Shown: piece after piece, positions 24,435 through 33,235 of the stretch | Position numbering within the stretch: position 1 is the stretch's first letter | Layout: every line of letters starts with the position of its first letter | Translations under genes and position numbers: made by a program | Source of the DNA: Achromobacter pestifer | GTDB lineage: Bacteria; Pseudomonadota; Gammaproteobacteria; Burkholderiales; Burkholderiaceae_B | Length of the DNA: 64,000 nucleotides | NCBI RefSeq assembly: GCF_013267355.1 | Contig: NZ_CP053985.1 | Location: forward strand, 3,968,001 to 4,032,000 | Direction of reading: 5' to 3' | The notes under the pieces: model-generated | Told to the model about the DNA's origin: nothing | The model's database searches: none | What the model saw: only the letters and a program-made list of their open reading frames with translations

Positions 24435-25166
24435 TCAAACAGCCGCCTGCCACCTTCCCGATGCCGGATCGACCACTGCCCGCGCTCCGTCCACGCGTAG
24501 CTGCTCCTCGTCCAGCCGCGCGGCGGTGGCCGGATCGGCATCGAATTCGATGCCGAGCGCATCTGCGACGCGAGGATCTTCGACGGGCAGTTCCCAGGTC
24601 AGGAACAATTGCGCCAGGTCCAGGCCGGCGGCGAAGTCGGCCTCGTGAAAGCCCGTGCCGCGGCGCAGGATGACGCCATGCGGCTGGCCGGTGTCGAAGA
24701 TCATGGCCGTGCCGCGCACCAGGGGAATGCGCAGGCCGGTAGCCGGGAAGTGCACGTCCAGGCCGCGGTCGTCGCTCAGGAACAGATTGCAGAAGGCGGC
24801 ACTGCCATATTGCCCGCCGTCATGGTGGTAGCGGGCGCCGCGGCAAGCCATGAGGGCGATGTCGGCGGATGCCAGCACGCCGGGCAGTCCCAGGCCGAGC
24901 ATCCAGTCGCCCATGGCTTGCAGGCACAGACCGTACTCAGGCCAGCGCGCCTGTGTGCGGGCCAGGGGCATCTGCTCCACGTCCCCGGGTTCCAGGAACA
25001 GGCGCGTGGCCATCTCGCGCTCCCAGTCCGCCAGCAGGCGGGCGGGCGGCGCGGGCAGGTCCAGCGTGCCGGTCAGCACGGTGCCGCTGACGCTGCGGCT
25101 GCGCATGGCGTCGCCGTTCCAGTAATAGGAGGTCAGGCGGTTGGGCGGGTGCGGGACGTGGATCAT
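24435..25166 (-). CDS. 2-oxoglutarate/Fe(II) dioxygenase-like protein
   Basis: This 243-residue protein contains a double-stranded beta-helix oxygenase core: the metal motif RYHHDGGQYG, a central strand region (FCNLFLSDDRGLDVHFPATG), and the distal histidine plus arginine in FDTGQPHGVILR, as in prolyl-4-hydroxylase/AlkB-type 2OG-Fe(II) oxygenases. The substrate is unknown. The ATG at 25166 starts a proline-containing N-terminus (IHVPHPPNRLTSYYWNG). It stands alone between two catabolic operons, 156 bases from the acyl-CoA dehydrogenase operon end, and may be unrelated to them. Confidence 0.72.
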   Translation of the reverse strand: MIHVPHPPNRLTSYYWNGDAMRSRSVSGTVLTGTLDLPAPPARLLADWEREMATRLFLEPGDVEQMPLARTQARWPEYGLCLQAMGDWMLGLGLPGVLASADIALMACRGARYHHDGGQYGSAAFCNLFLSDDRGLDVHFPATGLRIPLVRGTAMIFDTGQPHGVILRRGTGFHEADFAAGLDLAQLFLTWELPVEDPRVADALGIEFDADPATAARLDEEQLRVDGARAVVDPASGRWQAAV

Positions 25167-25322
25167 CGGGCTTGGAGGATCCTGGCGGGCGCGGTTGCGC
25201 CGCGCCGGGACCCGCAAGGGAAAGCGGCTGTGGAAAACCGCTATGTTAATGGCCCCTTGTTTAACGGCCGTATTCGATGACCCTGTATCGGCGCCGCGTC
25301 TGGCGGGGGTATGACTGGGACG

Positions 25323-26279
25323 CTAGTCTCGCATCAGCGCGGCCAGCCGTTCGACCTCGACCGCCAGGCGGTAGGCGCGCTTCAGGTAAAGCTGGGCATC
25401 GTGCTCCCACGAGAAGCCTATGCCGCCATGCACCTGGATGGAGAGCTTCACGGCGCGCCGCGAGGCGCTGGCGGCCAGGCGGGCGGACAATGCGGCAAGC
25501 TCCGGGTCGGCCGAATCGCGCGCGGCCAGCAAGGCCTCCACGGCGTAGCGGCTGTTGTCCAATCCGGTCCAGGCGTCGACCAGGGCGTGCTTGATCGCCT
25601 GGAATTGTCCGATGGGCCGGCCGAACTGTTCGCGTTCCTTGGCGTAGGCGATGGCCAGGTCCAGCGAGGCGCTGGCGGTGCCAACCAACTGCGCCAGCAG
25701 GAAGGCCAGATGGTTCTGCAGTGCGGGTAAAGCCTGCGCAGACGGCAGAGCAGCTTGCGCTACCGCTGATCCGCGCAGGCGGGCCAGCGCCACGGTGGGA
25801 TCCAGGCCCTGCACGGATTCGAGCATCGCCGGGTCGTAGCGCGCCAGCCGCCAGCCTTCGTCCTGGCGGCTCAGACGCAGGTACTGGGCCGTGGGGCCGT
25901 AGGCGTCGATCCAGCCTTGCTCGTCGCCGGCGCGGTCGCAGCGGATGCTGGCCGGATGCGCCGCCAGGTCCAGCACGACTTCCGACAGGGCGGGCGTTTG
26001 CTCCAGCAGCGCGCTGGCAAGAAACGCCGAGGCGCCATAGGGCAGGGTAAGCAGGGCGCGTCCGGCCCATTCGCCCATGAGTTGCGTGCCGGGGCCGTAT
26101 TCGGCCTGGAAGGCTTCCGATCCTGCTTCAAGCCAGCCGCCTTCGGCCAGTTCCTTCCACAGGGCGCGCTGGGCGCCGTCGTCCGCGGGTAGCGCGCGTC
26201 GGGCGTAAGCGGCGGGATGCTGTTGCTCCAGCAGGCGGCCGAAGGTGGAGGACAGCAGTGTCCTGATTTCGCTATGCAT
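25323..26279 (-). CDS. Acyl-CoA dehydrogenase-like protein (318 aa), short partner subunit, island 3
   Basis: Short acyl-CoA dehydrogenase: helical N-terminus (RTLLSSTFGRLLEQQHP), SASLDLAIAYAKEREQFG and RPIGQFQAIKHALVDAW, and C-terminal LSIQVHGGIGFSWEHDAQLY. The FAD-binding PGAGSD motif and the YEGT base are missing, so it probably cannot work alone. It overlaps the end of the 391-residue dehydrogenase gene by 8 bases. Together they resemble two-component FadE pairs of steroid-like pathways. Last gene of the nine-gene operon. Confidence 0.87.
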   Translation of the reverse strand: MHSEIRTLLSSTFGRLLEQQHPAAYARRALPADDGAQRALWKELAEGGWLEAGSEAFQAEYGPGTQLMGEWAGRALLTLPYGASAFLASALLEQTPALSEVVLDLAAHPASIRCDRAGDEQGWIDAYGPTAQYLRLSRQDEGWRLARYDPAMLESVQGLDPTVALARLRGSAVAQAALPSAQALPALQNHLAFLLAQLVGTASASLDLAIAYAKEREQFGRPIGQFQAIKHALVDAWTGLDNSRYAVEALLAARDSADPELAALSARLAASASRRAVKLSIQVHGGIGFSWEHDAQLYLKRAYRLAVEVERLAALMRD

Positions 26280-27447
26280 GTTGTCCCCTGTCCTTGGGCA
26301 GGCCGAGCAGGCGTTCGCCCACGATATTGCGTTGGATTTCCGAGGTGCCGGCCACAATGGTCTCGGCGCGTGACCACAGGAATTCGCGCAGCACGCTGGC
26401 CGTGCCGGCATGGGGCGCGCCGGCCTGCGGGCCGAGCAGGGCGGCCTCGCCCAGCAGTTCCACGCGCTGTTCCCAGATGCGTTGGCGGGTTTCGCTCCAC
26501 AGCAGCTTGAGCATGGCGCCGTCGATGCCGGGCGTGTCGCCCGCGGCCACCTGGCGCAGCACGCGATCCACGCGCCAGCGTATGACCTGGCACAGATCCG
26601 CCAGGTCGCGCGCGCGCCGCGCCTGCACGGCGCGTTCGTCCGCGTCCAGCGTGGCCTGCGCCAGCGCCCCGGTGAGTTGCCGCAGTTCGTCTTCCAGCTG
26701 GATGACGCGCGGCATGAAGTAGATGCCGCGCTCGTACTCGGCGGCGGCCATGGCGATGCGCCAGCCTTCGCCGGGTGCGCCCAGGATGCGGCCCTCGGGA
26801 ACCGGCGTGGCGTCGAACAGCACTTCGTTGTAGTCGGCCTCGCCCGTCATCTGGCGTATGGGCTCGACCCGCACGCCCTCGGCCTGCATGTCGATGAGCA
26901 TGAAGCTCAGGCCGCGGTGGGCCTGGCTGTCGGGATCGGTGCGCACCAGCGCGAAGCACCATTTGGCCAGATGCGCCTGGGTGGTCCAGATCTTGCGGCC
27001 GCTGACGCGCCAGCCGGCCGCATCCGGTTTGGCGCGGGTACGCACGGAAGAAAGGTCCGAACCGGTCTGGGGCTCGGAGTAGCCCTGGCACCAGATCTCG
27101 CTGCCATTGCGGATGCCGGGCAGGAATTGCGCCTTCTGCGCGGGCGTGCCGAAGCGCAGGAGGGTGGGCGCCAGGATCGCATGCGCGATGCTGTTGATGG
27201 GCTGCGGCGCATGCAGGCGCGCGCACAGTTCATGGAAGGCGATCAGCGTGGCGGTGCTGAGTTCGCGGCCGCCGTACTCGCGCGGCCAGGTGAGCGCGAT
27301 GAGGTCGGCCGCGCACAGCATGCGGTTCCAGGCCTGGCGGCATTCCTGGCTGTGCGAGGCAGTGACCGGATACTGTTCGCGCAGCTGGGCCAGCGCGGTG
27401 CGCAGCCAGGCCTCGGCGTCTTCGAGAAAATGTTCGGTGCGTATCAT
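26272..27447 (-). CDS. Acyl-CoA dehydrogenase (391 aa), island 3
   Basis: Full-length dehydrogenase with CQGYSEPQTGSDLSSVRT, VSGRKIWTTQAHLAKW and C-terminal IVAGTSEIQRNIVGERLLGL. The classical base position is Ala366 (VAGT instead of YEGT), while Glu239 in AEYERG sits where the alternative helix-G base lies. The same double change is seen in the 397-residue enzyme at 1315. The overlapping 318-residue gene is the likely second subunit. It follows the CoA-transferase B gene after 12 bases. Confidence 0.9.
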   Translation of the reverse strand: MIRTEHFLEDAEAWLRTALAQLREQYPVTASHSQECRQAWNRMLCAADLIALTWPREYGGRELSTATLIAFHELCARLHAPQPINSIAHAILAPTLLRFGTPAQKAQFLPGIRNGSEIWCQGYSEPQTGSDLSSVRTRAKPDAAGWRVSGRKIWTTQAHLAKWCFALVRTDPDSQAHRGLSFMLIDMQAEGVRVEPIRQMTGEADYNEVLFDATPVPEGRILGAPGEGWRIAMAAAEYERGIYFMPRVIQLEDELRQLTGALAQATLDADERAVQARRARDLADLCQVIRWRVDRVLRQVAAGDTPGIDGAMLKLLWSETRQRIWEQRVELLGEAALLGPQAGAPHAGTASVLREFLWSRAETIVAGTSEIQRNIVGERLLGLPKDRGQHA

Positions 27448-27459
27448 GGTTGAGAGCGA

Positions 27460-28128
27460 TCAGGAGTTGGGATGCAGGACGCGCGGTGCGTCCGCGATGC
27501 GCACGGGCGCGTCGATCCAGCGGTGCAGTTCGGAGGGCGGCAGGCCGACTACCAGGGCCAGCGGCACGAAGGCCCCATCGCGCACGTCGAAGATGCCGAT
27601 GTCGGCATAGACCCGCCCGACCACGCCGGCGCCGGTCAGGGGCAGGGTGCAGCGGCCGCGCAGGCGCGGCGCGCCCTCGCGGGTCAGCGCTTCCATCATG
27701 ACCCAGACGTTGCGCGCGCCCACGGCCAGGTCCATGGCTCCGCCCACGGACGGCATGGGATCGTCCGCGCCCAGCGACCAGTTGGCCAGGTCACCCTGGC
27801 TGGAGACCTCGAACGCGCCCAGCACCGTGATGTCGATGTGGCCGCCGCGCATGATGGAAAAAGAATAGACGTGGTCGAAGATGGCCGCGCCTTCAGTGAG
27901 CGCGATCGACTGCTTGCTGGCGTTGATGAGGTCGCCGTCGGCGGGCTCGTGGTCTTGCAGCAGGCGCATGCCGAGGATGCCGTTCTCGCTGTGCAGCTGC
28001 ACGCCGCGCGCGGGGTCGAGGCGGTCGGTCACCATGGTGGGCATGCCTATGCCCAGGTTGACCACGGCGCCCGCCGGCAGGTCGGCGGCCACCAGGGTGG
28101 CCAGTTGCTCGCGTGACAGTCGTTTCAT
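27460..28128 (-). CDS. 3-oxoacid/acyl CoA-transferase subunit B
   Basis: This 222-residue beta subunit of a class I CoA-transferase carries the catalytic glutamate Glu48 in SENGILG, with NLGIGMPTMVTDRL before it and GGHIDITVLGAFEVSSQGDL after. It transfers CoA between an acyl-CoA donor such as succinyl-CoA and the pathway acid. Its ATG overlaps the stop of subunit A by 4 bases. Unlike the CaiB-type enzymes in islands 2 and 4, this island uses a class I enzyme for activation. Confidence 0.92.
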   Translation of the reverse strand: MKRLSREQLATLVAADLPAGAVVNLGIGMPTMVTDRLDPARGVQLHSENGILGMRLLQDHEPADGDLINASKQSIALTEGAAIFDHVYSFSIMRGGHIDITVLGAFEVSSQGDLANWSLGADDPMPSVGGAMDLAVGARNVWVMMEALTREGAPRLRGRCTLPLTGAGVVGRVYADIGIFDVRDGAFVPLALVVGLPPSELHRWIDAPVRIADAPRVLHPNS

Positions 28129-28793
28129 TGCGGGCTCCCCAACAGGCGGTGCACGAACAGGCTGGGCGTGACGATGGCGTCGGGATCGAGTGCGCCGCAG
28201 GGCAGGATCTCTTCGACTTCGACGATGGTGTTGCGGGCCGCCATGCACATGACCGGCCCGAAGTTGCGCTGGGCGCGGCGGTAGACCAGATTGCCCAACG
28301 GGTCTGCCTGGTGGGCGCGGATGAAGGCGTAGTCCGCGCGCAGCGGCTCTTCCAGCACGTAGCCGCGGCCGCCGAACATGCGCGTCTCGCGGCCTTCGGC
28401 CAGCGGCGTGCCATAACCCGTGGGCGAGTAGAACGGTCCCATGCCGGCGCCGCCCGCACGGATGCGTTCGACCAGGGTGCCCTGGGGCATGACCTCCACG
28501 GCCAGGCTGCCCGCCCGCACCCGCTCGCGGATCACCTCGTTGCCCGGCATGCGCGGGTAGGAGCAGACGATACGGCTGACGCGGCCCGAGGCCACCAGGG
28601 CGAGGAAGCTGGCCTCGCCCGCGCCGGCGTTGTTGTTGATCAGGGTCAGGTCGCCCACGTCCCGCTTGGCCAGCAGGCCAGCCAGCAGGCGCGCGGGTAT
28701 GCCCGAGCCGCCGAAGCCGCCGACGAAGATCACGGCGCCGGATTCGACGCCGCGCAGGGCTTCTTCGGCGTTTGCGCAAGTCTTGTCTTTCAT
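28125..28793 (-). CDS. 3-oxoacid/acyl CoA-transferase subunit A
   Basis: This 222-residue alpha subunit shows VIFVGGFGGSGIPARLLAGL, LTLINNNAGAGEASFLAL, GAGMGPFYSPTGYGTPLAEG and RRAQRNFGPVMCMAARNTIV, the standard CoA-transferase A pattern. ATG 28793 has a strong RBS (AAGGAGGA). It overlaps the MaoC gene upstream by 4 bases and subunit B downstream by 4 bases, so this stretch of the operon is continuously coupled. Confidence 0.92.
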   Translation of the reverse strand: MKDKTCANAEEALRGVESGAVIFVGGFGGSGIPARLLAGLLAKRDVGDLTLINNNAGAGEASFLALVASGRVSRIVCSYPRMPGNEVIRERVRAGSLAVEVMPQGTLVERIRAGGAGMGPFYSPTGYGTPLAEGRETRMFGGRGYVLEEPLRADYAFIRAHQADPLGNLVYRRAQRNFGPVMCMAARNTIVEVEEILPCGALDPDAIVTPSLFVHRLLGSPQ

Positions 28794-29665
28794 TGTTCCT
28801 CCTTGGCCCAGGTTGCGCGGCCCTGGGCGCACAGGGAGCCGGCCTGATGACAGGCCAGGGCCATGCCCTGCGGCTGCCGCCATAACGAAACCGCCACGTC
28901 CAGCCCGGGATAGACCGGCGCCATGAAGCGCAGGTCCAGTCCACCCAGCCGCAGGCCGGGCAGTTGCCGCAGGCAGGCTTCGAGTGCGCGGTTGACCATG
29001 CCCAGCAGCGCCGCGCCATGCAGGATGGGGCGTTCATAGCCCGCCCGCCGCGCGCTGGCCGGATCCACGTGCAGCGGATTGCGGTCGGCATTCAGGCGGT
29101 ACAGCGCGCCCTGGTTACGGCTGGTGGGCAGGACGATGACACTGTCCGGCGGCGTCGCGGGCGGCGCGGGGATAGGGGCGTCCAGCGCGTCGCTGAGCGC
29201 GGCGTCGCCGCGGGAGTAACCGCCGTCGCCACGGCAGATGTTCAGCTGTTCGATGACGGCGATTTCCTGTCCCGTGGCAGCGTCGCTCAGCATGCGCCGC
29301 GTCACGACGAAGGCGCCAGGGCTCTTGTCGGCGATGCGCGCGACTTCCATCTGGCAGGTGACTTCGCCGCCGGCGGGCAGGCGGCGCGCGAAGCGCATGC
29401 GCTGCTCGCCATGCACGACCTGGCCCCAGTCCAGGCCGTGGCGCGGCTCGCGCATCCAGAAGCCGGGATAGGCCAGCACGCAGGCCATGGCGGGCAGGGC
29501 GCGCAGGCCCTGCTCGTAGATGAACCGGGTTTCGTCGCCGACGGGGTCGTCTTCGGCCAGGCCGGCGCCCACGCCCAGGGCGTAGAGGATGCAGTCATCC
29601 TCGCCATAGAACTGGCGTTCGGGCGCGAAGGCGTGGGCCTTCAGGCTGCGGTAGTCCAGCGCCAT
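28790..29665 (-). CDS. MaoC-like (double hot-dog) enoyl-CoA hydratase
   Basis: This 291-residue protein has two hot-dog domains. The C-terminal one carries the hydratase-2 motif YRLNADRNPLHVDPASA, followed by AGYERPILHG (catalytic Asp/His); the N-terminal one is non-catalytic. Such proteins hydrate 2-enoyl-CoA with R stereochemistry and are typical of fungal MFE-2-like and steroid pathways. The neighbouring SDR is of the type that oxidises (3R)-hydroxyacyl-CoA, so the pair supplies consecutive steps. It overlaps the CoA-transferase A gene by 4 bases. Confidence 0.9.
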   Translation of the reverse strand: MALDYRSLKAHAFAPERQFYGEDDCILYALGVGAGLAEDDPVGDETRFIYEQGLRALPAMACVLAYPGFWMREPRHGLDWGQVVHGEQRMRFARRLPAGGEVTCQMEVARIADKSPGAFVVTRRMLSDAATGQEIAVIEQLNICRGDGGYSRGDAALSDALDAPIPAPPATPPDSVIVLPTSRNQGALYRLNADRNPLHVDPASARRAGYERPILHGAALLGMVNRALEACLRQLPGLRLGGLDLRFMAPVYPGLDVAVSLWRQPQGMALACHQAGSLCAQGRATWAKEEQ

Positions 29666-29672
29666 GGCAGCC

Positions 29673-30578
29673 TCAGACCGGATCCCAGGCGAACACCTGG
29701 GCGGACGTGTCCAGCGGCATGAAGGAGGCGCGCAGCGCGGCCATGCCGTGTCCGGCGATGCTTTCCGTGGTCCAGCCGTCCGAGCGGTGCACCGAGCGCA
29801 CCGGGCGTGACTGGCTCATCAGGAAGATCTCGTTCAGGCGGATCGCGAACACCTGGCCGGACACGTCGGCGGAAGCGTCCGACGCCAGGTGGCAGATCAG
29901 CGGCGCAATAGTCTCGGGTCCCATGCGGCGGATCTTCTCGACGTGGCGCGCCTGCTCCTCGGTCTTGGCCGGGATGGTTTCGGTCATGCGGCTCCAGGCC
30001 AGGGGGGCGATGCAGTTCGAGCGCACGTTGAAGGCGGCCATGTCCAGCGCCATGGCCTTGGACAGGCCGACGACGCCGAGCTTGGCGGCGCAATAGTTGG
30101 CCTGGCCGCGGTTGCCGATCACCGCCGAGTTGGAGGTCATGTTGATCAGGCTGCCGCCGCCCTGTTCACGGAAGTGGCGCGCGGCGGCGTGACTGAGGTT
30201 GAAGCAGCCGTACAGATGCACCTTGACCACGGCGTCGAAATCTTCGGGCGTGAGCTTGTGGAACATCTTGTCGCGCACGATGCCGGCGTTGTTCACCACC
30301 GCGTCCACCCGGCCGTAGGCGTCGGCGGCAGCCTCGATGATGCGCTGCGCGCTGGCGTATTCAGCCACCGAATCGCCATTGGCGATGGCCTCGCCGCCGG
30401 CGGCGCGGATTTCCTCGACCACCTGCGCGGCCGTGCTCTGCGAGGCGCTGGTGCCGTCCAGCGACACATTCAGATCATTGACCACCACGCGCGCGCCTTG
30501 CGCGGCCAGGGCCACCGCCGCGGCGCGGCCGATGCCGTTGGCCGCGCCGGTGACGACCACTACTTTGCCTTCCAGCAT
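29673..30578 (-). CDS. Short-chain dehydrogenase/reductase, MFE-2-like (3R)-hydroxyacyl-CoA dehydrogenase
   Basis: SDR of 301 residues with TGAANGIG (residues 10-17), VVNNAG, and the catalytic Ser149, Tyr162 and Lys166 (RGQANYCAAK). The insertion NDLNVSLDGTSASQS after the second strand and the C-terminal extension are typical of MFE-2-type hydroxyacyl-CoA dehydrogenases. It precedes the MaoC-like hydratase by 7 bases, consistent with hydration then oxidation of an enoyl-CoA. It follows the thiolase-like gene after 12 bases. Confidence 0.9.
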   Translation of the reverse strand: MLEGKVVVVTGAANGIGRAAAVALAAQGARVVVNDLNVSLDGTSASQSTAAQVVEEIRAAGGEAIANGDSVAEYASAQRIIEAAADAYGRVDAVVNNAGIVRDKMFHKLTPEDFDAVVKVHLYGCFNLSHAAARHFREQGGGSLINMTSNSAVIGNRGQANYCAAKLGVVGLSKAMALDMAAFNVRSNCIAPLAWSRMTETIPAKTEEQARHVEKIRRMGPETIAPLICHLASDASADVSGQVFAIRLNEIFLMSQSRPVRSVHRSDGWTTESIAGHGMAALRASFMPLDTSAQVFAWDPV

Positions 30579-30590
30579 GTCGAATCTCCT

Positions 30591-31757
30591 TCAGTCCATC
30601 CAATTGGTCAGCACGGTCGTGGCCTGGGCGCTCAACACCCCGCCATTGCCGTGCACGAGCGCCGTGCGCGCCTGTTTCACTTGCCGTTCGCCACATTCGC
30701 CGCGCAACTGGCGCACCGCTTCCACCAAGCCGAACATGCTGTACATGCCGGGGTGGACGCAGGACAGCCCGCCGCCGTTGGTGTTCACCGGCAGTTCGCC
30801 GCCAGGGGCGATGCGTCCGCCCGACACGAAGGCGCCGCCTTCCCCTTTGGCGCAGAACCCCATGTCCTCCAGGAACAGGACGGGATTGATGGTGAAGGCG
30901 TCATAGAGCTGCACCAGGTCGATATCGGCCAGCGCCACGCCGGCCCGCTCGCGCGCCAGATCCGCGCTCTGTCCCGCCACGGTGCGCGTCAGGTCGGCCA
31001 TGCAGGCGATCTGCCGATGCGAATGCGCCATGGCAGTGCCCTGGACGTACACGGGCCGGGCGGCATCGGCGCGGTCTGCGGCGGTGACCACGATGGCGCC
31101 CGCGCCATCGGTCACCAGGCAGCAGTCGCGCGCGGTCAGCGGCGAGGAGATCACCCGCGCGGCCAGCACGTCGGCGATGGACAGGGGCTCGCGCTTGTAG
31201 GCTTCCGGGTTCAACCGCGCCCAGGCGCGCGCGGCCACTGCCACTTCGGCCAATTGCTCGCGGGTGGTGCCGTATTCATGCATGTGGCGGCGTGTCGCCA
31301 GCGCGTAGCTGGTCGGCGGATTGAAGGGCTGGAACGGTTCCTCGTAGGGAAACGGATCCAGCCGCGCGCGGGCGCCGGAAGTCGCGGAGACGCCGTTGCC
31401 GCCGCGCGGGGCGGCGCCGTAGGCGATCACGATGTTGCGGCACAGGCCGGCCTGGATCGCCGCTGCGGCGACCAGCAGGTGGCCGACGAATGAGGCGCCG
31501 CCGATCTGGGTGCTGTCCATGAAGCGCGGGTACAGGCCCAGGTATTCGGAGAGCTTGTTCAGCCACATCGACGAGGACAGGCTGGCGCTCATCAGGCCGT
31601 CGATGTCCTCCATGCGCAGGCCGGCGTCGCGCACGGCGGCGTGCACCGCCAGCGAGGTGATCTCCAGCTCGTTCAGGCCGCCTGCGTCGCCGATGCCTGC
31701 CGTGGCGCAGCCGGTGATGGCGATGGCGCCGCGCAGGTTCTTGTTCCAGTCCGTCAT
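30591..31757 (-). CDS. Thiolase-like protein (SCP-x/Ltp type), DUF35 partner, island 3
   Basis: This 388-residue protein is close in sequence to the copy at 140-1297 (shared LVQLYDAFTINPVLFLED, GFCAKGEGGAFV, NTNGGGLSCVHPGMYS, HGNGGVLSAQ). The nucleophile cysteine is again a glycine (QIGGASFVGHLL). With the DUF35 partner encoded just upstream (4-base overlap), a retro-aldolase function on a 3-hydroxyacyl-CoA is the best inference, although a 3-ketoacyl-CoA substrate made by the neighbouring SDR keeps a thiolase-like role possible. Confidence 0.86.
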   Translation of the reverse strand: MTDWNKNLRGAIAITGCATAGIGDAGGLNELEITSLAVHAAVRDAGLRMEDIDGLMSASLSSSMWLNKLSEYLGLYPRFMDSTQIGGASFVGHLLVAAAAIQAGLCRNIVIAYGAAPRGGNGVSATSGARARLDPFPYEEPFQPFNPPTSYALATRRHMHEYGTTREQLAEVAVAARAWARLNPEAYKREPLSIADVLAARVISSPLTARDCCLVTDGAGAIVVTAADRADAARPVYVQGTAMAHSHRQIACMADLTRTVAGQSADLARERAGVALADIDLVQLYDAFTINPVLFLEDMGFCAKGEGGAFVSGGRIAPGGELPVNTNGGGLSCVHPGMYSMFGLVEAVRQLRGECGERQVKQARTALVHGNGGVLSAQATTVLTNWMD

Positions 31758-32128
31758 GGCGCTTCCTTTCCGAACACCACCCGGGCGCGCTGCGGGTCGG
31801 GCCGGGCCATCAGCCGCATGCCGATGCGCAGCTCGCCTTCATCCAGCAGCGTGGACATCATGCGGAAGCCTTCGTCCATGTCGGCCAGGATCACGTTGCG
31901 CGCGGGCGCCTGCGGCGTGGCCGGGATCTCGGAATAGGAATAGAGCGTGGCGCCGGCGCGCATGGGCCGCCAGGCGTATTCCTGCGAGCGGCAGTGGGTG
32001 CAGTGCGTGCGCGGGAAAAAGAACGAGAGCCCGCAGCTGCGGCACATCTGGACCTCCAGCCGTCCCGCGCGCAGCGCCTCGGCAAAATAGGCTTCCGGCG
32101 ACAGCGAGCCGATGCGGACCTCACTCAT
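31754..32128 (-). CDS. DUF35 zinc-ribbon/OB-fold protein, island 3
   Basis: This 124-residue protein has a complete N-terminal rubredoxin-like zinc ribbon (MCRSCGLSFFFPRTHCTHC) and a C-terminal OB-fold (TLYSYSEIPATPQAP, NVILADMDEGFRM). It is the acyl-CoA-binding partner of the thiolase-like protein encoded next (4-base overlap of stop and start). Its own start overlaps the Bug receptor stop by 8 bases. It is the only DUF35 copy in the window with all four zinc cysteines visible. Confidence 0.88.
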   Translation of the reverse strand: MSEVRIGSLSPEAYFAEALRAGRLEVQMCRSCGLSFFFPRTHCTHCRSQEYAWRPMRAGATLYSYSEIPATPQAPARNVILADMDEGFRMMSTLLDEGELRIGMRLMARPDPQRARVVFGKEAP

Positions 32129-33083
32129 CCTTGACTCCGGCCTGGGAGATGACGGCCTGCCATTTGTCCATTTCGTCGCTGACGAACTTCTGGTATTGGG
32201 CCAGATCCAAGTCGCCGGGTTCGGAGCCGGTCGAGCGGATGTATTCCTGCGTGGCGGGCTGCATCACCGACTTGCGGATTTCGCTGTTCAGCGTCTGCAC
32301 GATGTCGGCGGGCGTGCCGGCCGGTGCGTAGACGCCTACCCAGGTGCTGAGGTCGAAGCCCTTGTAGCCCAGTTCGTTGAGCGTGGGGACGTCGGGGTAG
32401 CGGGATTGCCGCTGCGCCGAGGCGATGGCCAGCGGCACGATCTTGCCTGACTGAAGGTAGGCGTTGGCGGTCACGGATTCAGCCATGCCGAAGGGCACCT
32501 GGCCCGACACCAGATCCGTCATGGCGGGACCCGCGCCGCGATAGGACACGTGCATCAGCGGCAGGCCGCTCTGTGCGCGCAGCAGTTCGCCCACGATGTG
32601 GGGCGCGCCGCCGGTGCCGGCCGTGCCGTAGGGTACCGAGGCCTGCTTCTGCGCATAGGCCTTGAAGTCGGCGAAAGTCTTGATGCCCTGGTTGGCATTG
32701 ACCAGCAGGAAGTTGGGGCTGACGGCCAGCAGCGCCACGGGAGCGAAGTCCTTGCGGGCGTTGTAGGGCAGCTTCTTCATGGCGGGGTTGATCACGTGGC
32801 TGGTCGCGCCCACCAGGATGGTGTAGCCGTCCGGCTTCTGCCGCGACACGTACTCGGTGGCAATCTGGCCGGTCGCGCCCGGCTTGTTCTCGACCACGAA
32901 GGGCTTGCCCAGGCGGGTCTGCAGATCGGCCGCGATGCGGCGCGTCAGGATGTCGGTCATGCCGCCCGGGGCATAGGCCACCACCAGGGTGACGGGCTTG
33001 GCCGGATAGGTGTCGGCGGCGGCAATGGCGGGAAGGACGGCCAGCAGCGTCAGCAGCTGCTTCAGGCCAGGCTTGAGTGTCAT
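32121..33083 (-). CDS. Bug-family (TctC) periplasmic substrate-binding protein, island 3
   Basis: This 320-residue receptor has a signal peptide (LKQLLTLLAVLPAIAAADTYP). Bug family marks include YPAKPVTLVVAYAPGGMTD, PFVVENKPGATGQIATEYV, KPDGYTILVGATSH and HVSYRGAGPAMTDLVSG. It heads the nine-gene operon and presumably binds the carboxylate catabolised by it. No TctA/TctB carrier genes are present. A palindrome-rich stretch (33201-33229) lies upstream, after the LysR gene that is transcribed in the same direction. Confidence 0.93.
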   Translation of the reverse strand: MTLKPGLKQLLTLLAVLPAIAAADTYPAKPVTLVVAYAPGGMTDILTRRIAADLQTRLGKPFVVENKPGATGQIATEYVSRQKPDGYTILVGATSHVINPAMKKLPYNARKDFAPVALLAVSPNFLLVNANQGIKTFADFKAYAQKQASVPYGTAGTGGAPHIVGELLRAQSGLPLMHVSYRGAGPAMTDLVSGQVPFGMAESVTANAYLQSGKIVPLAIASAQRQSRYPDVPTLNELGYKGFDLSTWVGVYAPAGTPADIVQTLNSEIRKSVMQPATQEYIRSTGSEPGDLDLAQYQKFVSDEMDKWQAVISQAGVKDE

Positions 33084-33200
33084 GTCGTAGGTCTCCTCGT
33101 CCTGCGGGCTGGTTTGCCCTGCTTGGTTATGGCGTCGAGGCGACCTTGCGGATGGCGCGTAGGGCGGGGGCCTCGACGCGTCAATGATGGGAGCGGTTCA

Positions 33201-33229
33201 TCATGCAAACAATTGATTAATTGTCATGA
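33201..33229 (-). promoter_or_regulatory. Palindromic AT-rich site upstream of the island-3 operon
   Basis: Nested inverted repeats: outer TCATG / CATGA and inner ACAATT-GATT-AATTGT. It stands out in GC-rich surroundings, between the LysR stop and the Bug start. It may be a LysR operator or part of the operon promoter. Confidence 0.4.
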
Positions 33230-33235
33230 AGGCAT

